Below are positions 34,112 through 45,683 of a stretch of 64,000 nucleotides of DNA, piece by piece (position 1 is the stretch's first letter; each line of letters starts with the position of its first letter). Below the pieces are notes generated by a model, which worked only from the letters and a program-made list of their open reading frames with translations, made no database searches and was not told where the DNA came from. The position numbers and the translations under genes are program-made. This DNA comes from Aquanectria penicillioides (lineage: Eukaryota; Ascomycota; Sordariomycetes; Hypocreales; Nectriaceae), in NCBI GenBank assembly GCA_003415625.1, contig PYIU01000001.1, positions 4,402,746 through 4,466,745 of the forward strand, read 5' to 3'.

Positions 34112-35495
34112 GATGCCCATAGTCTGGCCGGCGCCTCCAGCGGCCCTTAGAGGGTCATTCACTTGTGACCAAGTTGAACCCTTGTCACTGCGGCCAACTG
34201 GACTTGGGAGAGGAAAAAAAAAAACCCTAGTTTGGGGAAGTACCGGTACGAGCGTCCCCCAGAGCCCCCCTTGCCTCTGCCGGGTGATACCGTACCGCTA
34301 CATATCCATAAGTACCTCCAACCTGCTGTGGTTGACTGCACAATACCGGACCTCCCCGCCCACCAACCGACAGTCAGACAGGGCACTAAAGCAACCAAGA
34401 AGACGGGACCCTTGCCAACGCCACCCAACGCACCATACCCACGACCACGGCCACACGCCAAACGGGGAATATGGGATTTTGGGAAATTCTGGGGCAAGCT
34501 TTCTCTTGCCTCCCCCAGGCCCTTTAAAAAGAAAAACGACCACAATAAAGAGGAACCACAGCCCGACGCCAACCAAGCAGGCCCGCCTCGGCACGACCAC
34601 CATCCCGGCAGCCAGCATTCAAAGCACCCACTGCACCTGAACCTGAGCCCAGCGCTTGGGCCTGTGCTTGCGCCGAAGCCCTGAAGCCTGACGTTTCCAA
34701 CTTTTCCAGGCCTTTTTTTTCTTTCTTTTTTTTTCCTTTTTTTTTCCCCCCTCCTCCTCAGAGTCCCACTGGCCGGCCTGCTGACCCCCCGGCCTGCTAC
34801 TCGGCATTGCGTACGAAGCACACCCGCACCCTTGTCAACCGTTGTTTCTTTACTCTGGCCCTCCTTTCGAAGGGACCCCTGCAGGGCCCTGCTCTAATTC
34901 ACTGCTCGCTGCATTCCCTTCCATGTTCCTTTTCTGAAATTGTCTCAACTCACCCCCCGGAGCACTCCTGCACACCTGTGCTCCTGCCCTGGTGCATGCC
35001 GACCTGAGGTGCCCTTTCTACATTTACCACACACATCCCGCCACGCACCACACGCCCATGTCCCACGTCCGCGTACTTACATCTCACCCTTCCCATCCCA
35101 CCGCTCACTTACATACTTACATCCAACCATTTCCCTCACAAACACTTTACATAACCTCGCCCTTCTCCCGGTCCTAGAACCATCCTTCGGTTGTCGAACA
35201 CGACCCCCTCGACTTCCTTCTCCGGCTGTGCTGTCTTTCGTGCGGCCATTGTGCCCCGCCACCCCTCCGTCGCTCGTTAACAGCCCGCCAACCCGTTCGC
35301 GCCGACATTGAGAGCCCTTGTCACCGTCCGGCTCTCCCCTTTTCTCGACCCATATGACCAGCTTGGTTCGACCGCCTCGACAAGTCCACGATGCTTTCGC
35401 ACGCTTTGCGTAATCTTGACAACATCCATATTTCGGCGACCATACCGGCTGCTCGCTACTAGTTGCCCCCAACTGGTGAAGCTTCAACCGGAGCC

Positions 35496-37949
35496 ATGGC
35501 CCTATGGCCATTTCGGCGCCGGAGCGGCCGAAAGCGCCCTCGGAGCGGTACAACCCACTCCGACGCTGAGGGCGGTCCGCCTTCATCACCGGAGGGTGCT
35601 AGAGCATCTTCTAAGAAGAAGCGACGGACTGAACCTCCTCGGCCGCTCCATCCTACTCGGACTTACAGCTTCGAGCCGGGACAGCAAGACTCCCTCCGCG
35701 TTGACCGAGATCGTGCTGCGCTGCGGAAGCGCAATCGAAATGTGCAGAGCAATAAGACGAACGTCATTCAGGCTGAGAGCGATGCCTCACCATGGGATCG
35801 CACTCCCACACTTGAAAACACAAACCGGAAGCCAAGGAAAAGAAAGGACAGGAAACAGAGAGAGCAAGAGATCAAGGCTATGACTAACTTTGATCCGGTC
35901 CGTCCTGCTGCAGAACCGTGGACTTCCGGCCGTCCTATGAAGAAGGATAGCCACAAGGCGGGAAACGCGACTTTCGGAAGACACAGGTCGACACGAAATT
36001 CCGATGTTTCTCTGCCGTCTCCTGGCTCGATACACTCGAGCCTCTCATCGGACTCCGAATTTGGCTCTTACACTGTATCGGCATTGGCCGCGCTTGCGCC
36101 TAGGCCAACCCTGCGATACACTCGCGGCCCACGATGGTCTCCCCCTCCTCCACCGGCTCCCCTACAGCCTTCTACTCAGAGGCGGAGGCTCGTCAATCAG
36201 GAGCCCATACCCGAGGCCACTATGAAGGCTCACAAACGAATTGACTCCCTCGCTGACAATCTTGACGCCAGCGACCTGAGGGAGCTGATGGAGAGAGACA
36301 AGCGACGGCGAGAAAAGAAGAAGGAGAAAGAAAGAACAAAGATGGAGCGTCGGCTGGCGAAACGAGCAGAGGAGCAGAAAGCTGAAGAACAAGAGTCTAG
36401 AAAAACAGGCACACCGCCCCCGGAAAACATGGAACGGGGTGTTATGGGCCGCGAGCTAGTTGGGTTGGGCATCGAGCCTGCTTCGGCTGTGGTTACCTCA
36501 TCCCGACAGAGAAACTCAAGCGAGTCTGAGCTGATGCAAGACGTCGACGTCAATACCACCGAGGAGTCTTCTAAGAAACCCTTGGAAGTGTTCCACCGCA
36601 CAAATACATTCCCAACTGAGGACGAAATCTCCGAGCAGCGGCCAGTGGAGGAACGAAAACCATCTGAAGACGCTAGGCGATCCGATATTCGAAAACCGTC
36701 CGAGGATCAACCCGTTCCCATGGAGGTCGATACGCCCAAGGAGGGATCTGTGACGACACGACCATCCGAGGACCATCCGTCTTCACTCTACAGCACCCGG
36801 CTAGCTGGTATCCTGAGGTCTGTCAGGTCGCGATCTAAGTCAACTTTGCGCTCCGAGAGAGACAAGATGGTTTCTCCCCCACCGGACACGATTCACGAAG
36901 AGCCTACTCGAAAAGACTCGCACGATTCTAACGAAAGTACTAAACCAAGCGGATTCTCCATTCGTGGTCTCTTCAAATTTGGCAGCAAGCATCGCCGCAA
37001 CTCGAACTCAGGTCCATCATCCTTCTCCAACACCTCCCGTGAAGAGATGCAAGCTGTTGCTGCTGCTGTGCGAGCAAAGGCCCAAGCACAGGCCCAAGCC
37101 CTCGCCAGACTTGAAGGAGATGACTTCCCCGTGTATCTCACACGCAAACCTAGCTCTGGTGTACCGAAACGGACACGATCCCGTTTCCGAGAGGACCTCC
37201 CGGAGCTCCCGATCTCGCCCCCAGCCTCTCGGGTGCAGTCACCCGAGCCAGAGCCACCTGTGCCTGCTCCCCCAGAGGGCAAGGCGAGAGGAATTGCGGC
37301 CAGATCCCTAGGCAAGCGATATGACAGCCCTACCTCTGGCCACCGCTCTGTCGAAGCCACGCGCCCGAAACAATCTATGGAAAGGGCATATGCCTCCCCA
37401 TCACCCGAGGCCCAGATGTCAGTTTCGATGGCATCTATTGACTCTGAAGGATCTTGGCTTTCCGGAAACAAGGAGGCCCGACGAGTCGCGATGCGCAACA
37501 GCCTTCGACGCGCGAACCGTCGCGAGCAAGGCATCTCTGACACCCCCAGCAACAGCACTGGAGACGAGGATGCCACTAACAAGAAGGAAACTGGAGAAAC
37601 GACAGAAGGACGTCCCAGTACTGACGACGAGGCTATTGGTGATTCAGACATGAAATGGGGCACCGTTGCCACTTACCCCCGTGTTATTCAGCGAGCGACG
37701 ATGAAGAGCCACGAAGGTCTTCTCGAAATCGAATCCGAGAACGAGGACAGCGAGGCTTCTCCAATTTCCCCCGTATCACCACCATCTGAGCTTGCTGATG
37801 TTCACCGTGCCCGAAGCGTGAACCTGGGCAAGGCCCACGTTCGTAACTTCAGCGCTGGCAGTGCCAAGCTGCTCGAGATCAGCCCTCGACTCTCTGCAGA
37901 CCGCAGAAACAGCTCGGAGAAGAGGAATAGCAACACTATGGTGATGTGA
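35496..37949 (+). CDS. Large basic, mostly disordered protein of unknown function
   Basis: An intronless 817-aa frame starting at the first ATG; the same frame is open further upstream but only from a TTG codon. The N-terminus is very basic (Trp-Pro-Phe-Arg-Arg-Arg-Ser-Gly-Arg-Lys), like a nuclear localisation signal. A Lys/Arg/Glu-rich helical region that looks like a coiled coil lies at about residues 265-315. An Ala/Gln-rich helix lies at about 525-545, followed by Asp-Phe-Pro-Val-Tyr-Leu-Thr-Arg-Lys-Pro. Many Ser-Pro and Arg-x-x-Ser sites could be phosphorylated. It has no membrane segment and no known enzymatic motif. I believe similar proteins occur across filamentous ascomycetes but know no function. 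The C/T-rich upstream DNA suggests a long leader. Confidence 0.75.
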   Translation: MALWPFRRRSGRKRPRSGTTHSDAEGGPPSSPEGARASSKKKRRTEPPRPLHPTRTYSFEPGQQDSLRVDRDRAALRKRNRNVQSNKTNVIQAESDASPWDRTPTLENTNRKPRKRKDRKQREQEIKAMTNFDPVRPAAEPWTSGRPMKKDSHKAGNATFGRHRSTRNSDVSLPSPGSIHSSLSSDSEFGSYTVSALAALAPRPTLRYTRGPRWSPPPPPAPLQPSTQRRRLVNQEPIPEATMKAHKRIDSLADNLDASDLRELMERDKRRREKKKEKERTKMERRLAKRAEEQKAEEQESRKTGTPPPENMERGVMGRELVGLGIEPASAVVTSSRQRNSSESELMQDVDVNTTEESSKKPLEVFHRTNTFPTEDEISEQRPVEERKPSEDARRSDIRKPSEDQPVPMEVDTPKEGSVTTRPSEDHPSSLYSTRLAGILRSVRSRSKSTLRSERDKMVSPPPDTIHEEPTRKDSHDSNESTKPSGFSIRGLFKFGSKHRRNSNSGPSSFSNTSREEMQAVAAAVRAKAQAQAQALARLEGDDFPVYLTRKPSSGVPKRTRSRFREDLPELPISPPASRVQSPEPEPPVPAPPEGKARGIAARSLGKRYDSPTSGHRSVEATRPKQSMERAYASPSPEAQMSVSMASIDSEGSWLSGNKEARRVAMRNSLRRANRREQGISDTPSNSTGDEDATNKKETGETTEGRPSTDDEAIGDSDMKWGTVATYPRVIQRATMKSHEGLLEIESENEDSEASPISPVSPPSELADVHRARSVNLGKAHVRNFSAGSAKLLEISPRLSADRRNSSEKRNSNTMVM

Positions 37950-40679
37950 ATGGATTTGAACTGATAATGAGCCAGATATGAGATGAAGAGTTTCCCTACA
38001 TATTGATGACAGCCGAGTGTACTCGGCGACCCACCTTCATTAACTACTATTTCCTTGATCTGTCAGCACTGACCGAAGTCACTCCTTACCAACTTTTCCT
38101 TGCCACAGACAAGAAACAGGAGCAGTTCTTCAATACAAGGGCCCTCCACCAAAAAACACTTGGAAAATACAAAATCGGGGAAATTCTTCACTCTAGATGG
38201 CCATTGATCTTTCCATGCCCTTTTCATCACCAAGGATGTTGGATTTCTGATTCACCGAATTCGCACCCTCTACACTTGGTGTGTGAGTATGACAGTGACG
38301 ACCACAGTGCTCTTCAGTTTTGCTCTATTTTTCTTTTTTCGACTACCTATACCGCATCTCTTGATACCCAGCGTCGAACGCTAGTTATATGGAGTACTGG
38401 GACAACACTCATGATTCGTACACATCAATGAGGGAGCTCAGGCTCAACCCTGAAAGCCCTCCCCCGTTCTCATGGCAGAACGATTTCTCTCATTGAGGGC
38501 TTTGCTTGATATTTACCCCCCGGTATTCAAATGAAGGGGTTTTGTATTGCTTTTTAGGCGACGTGGAGCTTGCGGCAGGAAAATGCTTTTGATTTGTTTT
38601 TATGGAGCTTGGGCCTGTTTTACTTTTTTCTTTCCCCCCCAGCTGGGCTTGCGGAAATACACCTAGGAGCTAAACCTCCGTCGTTTTTGGACTGGGGCCG
38701 GCGGATGCGAATCGTTTTCATAGAGGTATTGTTTTGAAACGGAGCAGAAACCGAATCAAGCCGGAATGGAAGATGAGAAGGAGGGTTTGCATGTAGTGTT
38801 ATCATCTCTTGACAGAGAACAAATTTTGTATTGTTGTTACTGTTATATATTTGTTGGATGAGGTTCAATTGAAATCCACGTTCATAATTGAAACATCAAA
38901 TCTTTGGAAACGAATCCTCTCCAGGCTTTATTGCCTAGCACGAATGCCCGTCATGTACATTTTTTTGGCAAGTTCTAGAAGGCGAAAGCCATGTCCGTAT
39001 CGTTGGAGGGTTTGAGATCTAGCTTTGGTGGTTTGACGGGAGCTAAATTAGTGTCCGAGCGGAGAACTGTGTTTCTCATCTCAGACGCATGTGGCTGTCG
39101 AGTTTGGGACTTGATTGACTTTGAGGTCCCAGGGGGACGGGGATTGTGGGAAGTGGGTTCGGAACAGTTCCGCTCACTCATTGGGTATCGAAGAGTAACG
39201 AAGCTTTTTGATAAACAAACATTTATTTATAAGATGAAATGAAACAACACATTTAGAGATGGCGTTTGGATATTATTAATACAGTAGATGAATTCATTTT
39301 TGTCGATAATATTATGTTTTCAAGCAGCCATGGTATGGTTAGGTACGGGGCAGAAGCCTCTTTTAACCCACCTTAGACCACCAAGGTTAGAGCAGCCTTG
39401 GGAGAAACAAAGTTGTTCATTATCGAGGAGGGTATCATCTGTGAACAGTGCTTGCTGTCATTGAAAGTTGTCTGGCGTAGAAGAAATGCCCTTCTGAATT
39501 TTTTTTTTTCGGTAGCAACATAGACTCTAAGTGCCAACAAAGGTGAAAAAAACATGGCTGGATGGGCTTAGGCGTCCCCCTTCCTTGAAGTTGATGTAAA
39601 TTAGCATTTGGGTCATTAGAAGGTCACTCAAAGGCTAGCGTGCAACATGCTGTAGCTGATTGAGACGGGTGTATCCGTATTGCCTAGGAATAGGGGTCTT
39701 GCTGTAAATGACGTACTTATTTTCTTCTTAATTCAGTGGCTTTGCTTTTGCATTCCTTCTCTTTTTCTTCTTCTTTCTCTTGTTACCCCTCCATGCTTAA
39801 ATCTCACCAGGCGCCCCAGAGAGCGAGTGCTAAATTGTCAAAAGAAAGAAAAAAAACAAAACAAAACAAAACACGGTCGGCAGTTCCGGGTTGGGCGTCT
39901 CGGTCTTGACATCTCCGAAACTACACACACTATAACAAAGAAATACGGCGGAAAGGGGACGGCAGTGACGCATTGAAACACTTCACACGCGCTCTTTGCT
40001 GAAGTAAAACCAAAGCTGCCACCCCTCTGCGCCATTAGCGCAGCCAAGGTCTTCTAGATCTCATGTCATTGAACTAGCTGTGTCTTAAGCACTACAGTCT
40101 ATGATAATTAGAAAGAAAATAACATCCTTGAAAGTGTTGGCAATTAATTCAATATTCCTTAATTTTTTTCCCCCCGCTAGAGCTCGGCGACTGGCTTGAC
40201 TGGCAATAGTGACGAGGAGTAACTGCAGATCTGATCTGCTGTTGTGATCAGATGCTGAATGTGCAGATGTCAGAAGCCTTGTATTTCACTCAAATCCCAT
40301 TGCTGTTGTCTTCATTGATGTCCAAATGCGTCCCCGGACAGAGAACAAGAACTCGCCACCTTTTCTGACCTAAAGAAGTATGAATAGTTATCATTTACTA
40401 GCCAAGAATTAATTTGAGTAACAAAATCAGATAGACTAGCTATCAAGGGGCAATGGCTGTGACCCAATCTTGTTACGCGAGAAGATGAAGCGATGCAAAT
40501 TTCCAGACATGTTGGAGGGTTCCATTCTGCTCTATAACGTTGAACCTATGGATTGTTGACATCTCTTGGATAGATGTTTACGACTTAAAGGGTATCATAT
40601 CTAAAGAAAACCAAACCCGGTGCACCCAGAATTGTCCATAAACGATGAACACGGTCAATGGTGTTTCTGGGAGGCTTGA
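37950..40679. other. Intergenic, convergent 3' regions, 2.7 kb
   Basis: AT-rich 3' flanks of the disordered-protein gene and the WD40 gene. Open frames at 38003-38431 and 39680-39976 lack motifs and look like UTR. T-runs and A-runs are frequent, and a (CAAAA)n repeat is listed separately. No gene supported. Confidence 0.45.
39857..39872. repeat. (CAAAA)3 simple repeat
   Basis: Three copies after an A-rich run, in non-coding DNA. Confidence 0.8.
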
Positions 40680-42031
40680 TTAGCCTCCAATGGACCATAT
40701 TTTAAGGCCAGACTCGTCAAAAACGGGTTGGGAATTTGGAAACGGTACACCTGACCCAAACTCTTTTTCCATGTTTCGAGCAGATGGAGCTCCCCACCCC
40801 CCTGAGCATGTTGCGGCCACGGAACCACTAGAGTGAACAATGGTGCTTCCCACGGGCGACTCATGAGCTTTCCAGCTCCAAGACGGCTTCGCGACGCCGA
40901 AGGTACTGCCAACGTCCTCCCAGACTGCTACAGAGCCATCTCTGGACCCTGCCCATACTTCGAAAAGGACGACTCTGCGTAGGGATCGCCTTGGAAGATG
41001 TCAAAGGTCAATTTCTGCTGGGTGATGGCGTCACGACCAGTCAACACACTAAGGAGCTTACCCGAGCCGCGAATGTCGTAGACGAGAAGGCCTGTCGATT
41101 GGCGTTCATTTACAACTAGGTATCGGCCGCATGGACTCCAACGTACTTGTACAATGCCCTGGCCTGCCGCATCCGCAGCACCCTCCATATCGTCAGTATT
41201 GGAAACGCTCCAGTTGGCCACTGTCTTGTCGGTACGATGGAGGTCATAGAGCCCAATCCAACGAGTCCAAGTTCCTGCAGCAACGATGGAACCTCCGTTA
41301 GCATCCATTGGAGATGCAGAAAGTGTGGACACTGTGCCTTTCATGCCGACGCCGCTGCCCTTGGCAATATGACGCTTGGAGGGAATCGTAGGGATGGTAA
41401 GAAGAGGTCCATCCGAGCTGTGGCGTGAAATATCGAAGTAGTCAAGGCGGTTCGCCGAGCCACAGAGGAAATGGGTACCAGGGTATTGCCATATCATGGA
41501 TGAAGGCGTGATGTACTCCTCCGTTTCACGCCGAATCAGCTTGTAAGTAGCCAAGGGGACGTTGGGCCCATCGTCATGCGGGAACAAGTGGTAGATATGC
41601 AAGGGGTGATCACGGCAACCGACTAGGGCAGTTTGTGAGGAAGGCTCGGCGAGGGAGAAATAGGGCGCCGGCACAACTGTTTGCGTAGGTTCAGCAAGGG
41701 TGATGGTGGCCTGGGGAGCGAGGCGACGAGGCCGAGAGGCGGAGGGGTCGAGCAGGTCGTCTGGCAGCACAAAGGTGGAGATGGAGTTTCTTGACGAGGA
41801 TACGAGGAGCGAGGTTCCATCCAGAGTCCACTGAGCAGAGGAGTAAAAGTCCCATGGAGGCTGGTCGCGTCTCACTGTTGTGGATGTGGAGGCCTCATCC
41901 TGACTCGGCCGAGTGATGGCATGTTCGGCCAAGAGGTTGACGGTGGGGCCGCTTTGATACCGTTCCGGCTGGTTGTCCGAGATAGGGGTGGGATTGGCAA
42001 GATTGGGCTCGGCGCTGTCTATCTCATCCAT
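40680..42031 (-). CDS. WD40 protein of the TCAB1/WDR79-Swt21 type (frameshifted in this sequence)
   Basis: A single exon. An acidic N-terminal arm is followed by a WD40 propeller: Trp-Asp-Phe-Tyr-Ser-Ser-Ala-Gln-Trp-Thr-Leu-Asp-Gly-Thr opens blade 1, and Val-Gln-Val-Arg-Trp-Ser-Pro-Cys-Gly-Arg-Tyr-Leu marks a later blade. This pattern, with Arg-Asp-His-Pro-Leu after blade 2, fits the family of human TCAB1 (Cajal body, telomerase and scaRNA binding) and yeast Swt21 (splicing-linked). The frame breaks at the A4 run 40963-40966. One extra A joins Glu-Ser-Ser-Phe-Phe to Glu-Val-Trp-Ala-Gly-Ser-Arg-Asp-Gly-Ser and carries the last blades to a TAA at 40680-40682 (1353 nt, 450 aa). Without it the protein would stop at 40928 and lose its final blades. 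RNA-binding function is inferred from the family. Confidence 0.78.
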
Positions 42032-43430
42032 GGGGCGGTCCTGTGTATGGTGCGATGTCTGTGGGAGATGAGGATGGTGATGGACACTGCATCAGTCTGC
42101 ATGTGGAGTGAAAAAAGTTTGGGCTTAGACCGGGCACTGGCACTGGCCGTCTTGCCTGTGCGGGGGATTAGCGAGGCTTGTCTGAGAGAGATGTGCTCGG
42201 TCCATACGGCCTGCCTTGTCAGGTGCTAGGGAGGGCGGTGGAATACGAGCAATTGAGAAGTAATGTTCGTATCGCATTGACAAGGTGTTTTCCATATTAT
42301 TATTTGGTTCTAGAGGGCCACTAGGCTCTGCCGTACATATCTCGCCCCAATGCGGCGTAGTTTGGACGTAGAAGTAGTAGTGTGTGAAGGTCGACATCGT
42401 ATTCTAAGCGACGTCATCGGTGCCATGGCCGGGGGTTGGAAGCGCTGCAAGAGGGGAAGGGCAGGAGGAGCGGGTGCCTGGGGCATCGTGCAGCAGCACC
42501 CGCCCACTAAAACGAGGACCTGGGGCCTGGGCGGTGGTGGGTTGGTTGTGGGTGGCTGTCCACATGCCTACCGCAGTCTTCCAGGCCGACCTCTAGCACC
42601 TCCTTCACAGAGCCCGGTTCGAGGGTCAGTTCGAGGGTCAAGGGGGTTCTGCATGTACCTCTCTGCTGCAAACTGCGCGCAACAGTACCTACATACGTAG
42701 ACGCTTGGGTTTCGGAGGCCTTGGCGGGAGGGCTGACAGGTGCCGACTCCCCGGTGACATTGCCATCGGCCACCAATGGGCTCCCGGAGGGCGAGTGCAG
42801 GATGGGCCACTAAAATGCCCCCGAGTTATGTCCAGTGGGCATGGCAAGTTGGCTCCTGGCTGCTCCATCCGCTGCATTCCCTCTCAATCTCTTAATTAAC
42901 CAACTGCTGCCCACGCACTCACGCTCCCGCTCACGCTCACCTATCCTCCTCACCCTTCTCCGCGGCGAACCCGTCGTTTCTTTCGCTCTCTCGCTCCTGA
43001 AAGACTCGCTCGTCATCGGCATCACCACCATGATCCCTTCGTAGCCCTGCACACTGTCTGTTTCGCTGGTTGTAGCCCCCCCCCCCCCCTCTGCGTCTTA
43101 CTCGGCCCTGTCCCTGCTCTCGCGACAGCCTCGCCAACCCCCCACACAATATACGTCACCCGCCCAACGCGCGACCTCCTCACCCTCTTCCATCTCCTCT
43201 TTTACCCATACCCACACCACACACACACCGAACCCGAGGAGGAACCCGAGGAGGAGGGTCCCCTGAGTTCCCAAATCTCGTGATCCTCGACGATCCTTTG
43301 TTCAGCGTCCAGCAGAGCCGCATCCATCCGCTTTTGCCTCCGCACTGCGACTGCGACTGCGACTGCGACTACGACTGCACCTGCGCCTGCGCCTTGTCCA
43401 GCCTGCCTTGTTTCCACGACACCCGCAAGC
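42032..43430. promoter_or_regulatory. Divergent promoter region, 1.4 kb
   Basis: Shared 5' region of the WD40 gene and the PQ-loop gene. From about 42880 the plus strand is C/T-rich, including a C-run at about 43077-43088, and reads as the leader of the PQ-loop gene. No gene supported. Confidence 0.45.
43345..43392 (+). repeat. (CTGCGA)n hexanucleotide repeat
   Basis: Eight adjacent copies, the last four degenerate, within the probable 5' leader of the PQ-loop gene and ending about 38 bp before its ATG. Confidence 0.85.
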
Positions 43431-44689
43431 ATGGACGTCTTCGCTTCTCCCGACAACGAATGCAAGGACCTCGAGAATCCCTCGTACCTTGAACTCGTCG
43501 TTTCCATGTACGTCGTGTCCATTGCTTGTTTTGTTCGCGAAGATTTTATTCTTTTCCCCCATTGCCCTCCGTGCTTTACAATCAGATCATTGACCCTGTC
43601 CCAGAATCATCTTGATCGGCATTCTGATTTCTTACCTTCCCCAGCACTATCGCATCATCTCGCGTGGAACATCCGAAGGCATCTCTCCATATTTCGTCTT
43701 GCTTGGCACCACATCCGCCACCGCAGGATTTGCCAACATCTTAGCCGTCCCGGGTTCCCGAATCGCCATCGGCTGCTGCAAAGAACTCGGGGCATTTGAG
43801 TGCACTGCTGGGCTTCTTGGTGTTGCCCAGCTCGGTGTCCAATGGGTTTGCTTCAGTCTCATGTAGGTCCCGTCCCACCCTGCCTGGCCACATTTGTGTT
43901 GGGTGAATGGGTTGAACTCCCGGCTAACCGCATGATAGTCTCGTCTTATTTTTGATCTTCTTCCGCTACAGACAGGCCAATGTCCCCGCTGACGAGCTCC
44001 GTGGCGAGGCACCTCCGTGGCAAACGGCCGTCATGGTCGGACTGCTCTGTGTGTTGCATGGTCTGATTGTCATCATTCTCACGGGCGTTTTTTTCATTGC
44101 CCTCCCCGATCATCTATTATTCTGGGCCAACTTCCTAGGAATCATGGCTACAGTGTTGGCCGCCATACAATACGTGCCCCAGATCTGGATGACATACCAC
44201 TTGAAGCACGTCGGCAGTTTGAGTATCCCAATGATGTGCATTCAGACTCCTGGCGGTTTCTTGTTCGCCGCGAGCTTGTTTGCCCGACTCGGATGGAGCG
44301 GATGGAGCACCTGGGTCATCTATCTGATTACGGCTACGATGCAAGGCTTGGTGCTATCAATGGGCGTCTACTACGAACTCACCGCACGACGACGTGATGC
44401 GGGAGCCAATGGATTCGCGAACAATATTCCACACCCGCACCCGCACTCGCCTGTCGAGTACTCTCCTTCGCCTCGCAGACCCTCAGCGAGCCGAACCTAT
44501 TCGGAGGGCTGGGAGCGCGGCCTGCCAGGACCCTTTACTGGGCATCCAGAGCGGTATGCTGAAACAGAGGAGGATCTGGATGATATCCAGGAGCGTGAGG
44601 AGCGCGCGATCGAGAGAGAGAACCAGCCTTTGCTCCGACCGGGAGGCATTGGCAATCCTCACAAAAACTATCAAGCTACTCGACACTAA
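43431..44689 (+). CDS. PQ-loop repeat membrane protein
   Basis: Three exons: 43431-43507, 43605-43862 and 43939-44689 (361 aa). The protein has about seven hydrophobic helices and two PQ motifs, Ser-Tyr-Leu-Pro-Gln-His-Tyr near the first helix and Gln-Tyr-Val-Pro-Gln-Ile-Trp in the second half. This is the layout of the PQ-loop/SWEET/cystinosin superfamily. Relatives export cationic amino acids from vacuoles or lysosomes, or act at the Golgi. The C-terminal 110 residues are a polar, His/Pro- then Glu/Arg-rich cytosolic tail containing Asn-Gln-Pro-Leu-Leu, a possible acidic dileucine-like sorting signal (inference). Splice donors are GTACGT and GTAGGT. The substrate cannot be told. Confidence 0.85.
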
Positions 44690-45683
44690 CTGGGATTGGG
44701 TAGGTTGTTGGTCTTCATGAAGGTCATGAAGGTCAAAGGCGGCGGGATTGGGAGCATTTGATATACAGGGTCCTTGCGTTGATTGATACATTTTTATTGG
44801 GGGCATAGTCACATTCTACGGTGTATTCTCGATTATTTTGGGTGTTCAAATCACCATGCCATTTACCAAATCCACACAGCATTGGCCAAGCGAGGCTCGG
44901 AATCGTGACTCTGACTCTGAAGCGAATTGGCCCATTTGTGGACCCTGGAGTGACGATGACCACCACCCAGGTTGTATTTCGCTTGCCGGATGGCTGCCTA
45001 GAGACTACTGTATGTGGTAGGTATCCATTCGCCTCTTAGCCTGTGCTGAGATTGGGAGTCATCATGACCTACAACTACTGTTCCCGGGACACTGATATGC
45101 GCACACTCATGACCTCGGCAAGACGCAATTAACAAGCAATCAAGAGACTCGGGATCCACGCCCCCCATTGAAACATATCAGCTGGGTTCTATACGCGCAT
45201 TGATGAATGGGAAAATCGGTAGGGCAGAGTGGAATGGGAAGGGCTTCGCGTCACACACACGCACCCACTCAACCCCGGAAATCCGATCCCTGAGCAGTGT
45301 GGGATGCGCTCGCGTCATGATTGGCCGCACAGGGCATCCTAAGGGATGATTCATCGCGGATCATGGGCTTGCAGTCATCTCCAGGCCTGCTGCAGCACAT
45401 GGACAGTTCCAGTCGAGCCCTCGGATCATCACCACCACCAACTCTAATTCCTCCTGTTCCTAAATTTCCCTCCACCTCCCTCCGCGGTCCCCTTTCTTCC
45501 CTTTTTTCTTTTTTCTTTTTCGGTATCCTTTTCCTTTCCTCCCCCCTTTGGTATAGATTGGATTCCGTGGTTCCCTAGAAGCTCCTTCGTAATCTATACT
45601 CGGCATCCTTCGATCCCACTCCTGTCCGGCCTGCCTGTTTCACCCCGCAATTCCGCTCGTCTTCGCTATCATTGATCGCCATC
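44690..45683. other. Intergenic spacer
   Basis: The 3' flank of the PQ-loop gene, then a C/T-rich leader (about 45420-45683) for the R3H gene. No gene supported. Confidence 0.45.

Larger units (their letters stand above)
27927..35495. other. 7.6 kb gene-poor region
   Basis: This is the longest gap in the window. Overlapping frames of 100-220 codons exist on both strands (for example near 29.8-30.5, 31.1-31.6 and 34.1-34.8 kb), but they contradict each other and none has a domain, good splice sites or smooth composition. The plus strand is G/A-leaning at about 30.6-33.2 kb and C/T-rich at about 33.9-35.5 kb; the latter fits a long leader or promoter for the gene at 35496. A CACGTG E-box lies at 28101-28106. 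A hairpin and short tandem repeats are listed separately. It could hold non-coding transcripts or distal regulatory DNA; I cannot tell. Confidence 0.5.

Noticed and set aside
34113..34821. 175-codon plus and 220-codon minus frames
   Set aside because: Driven by C-rich/G-rich low complexity upstream of the 35496 gene; Gly/Arg- or Pro/Thr-rich without a fold.
36893..37672. 259-codon minus frame
   Set aside because: Antisense to the 817-codon frame at 35496-37949, which has far better coding character.
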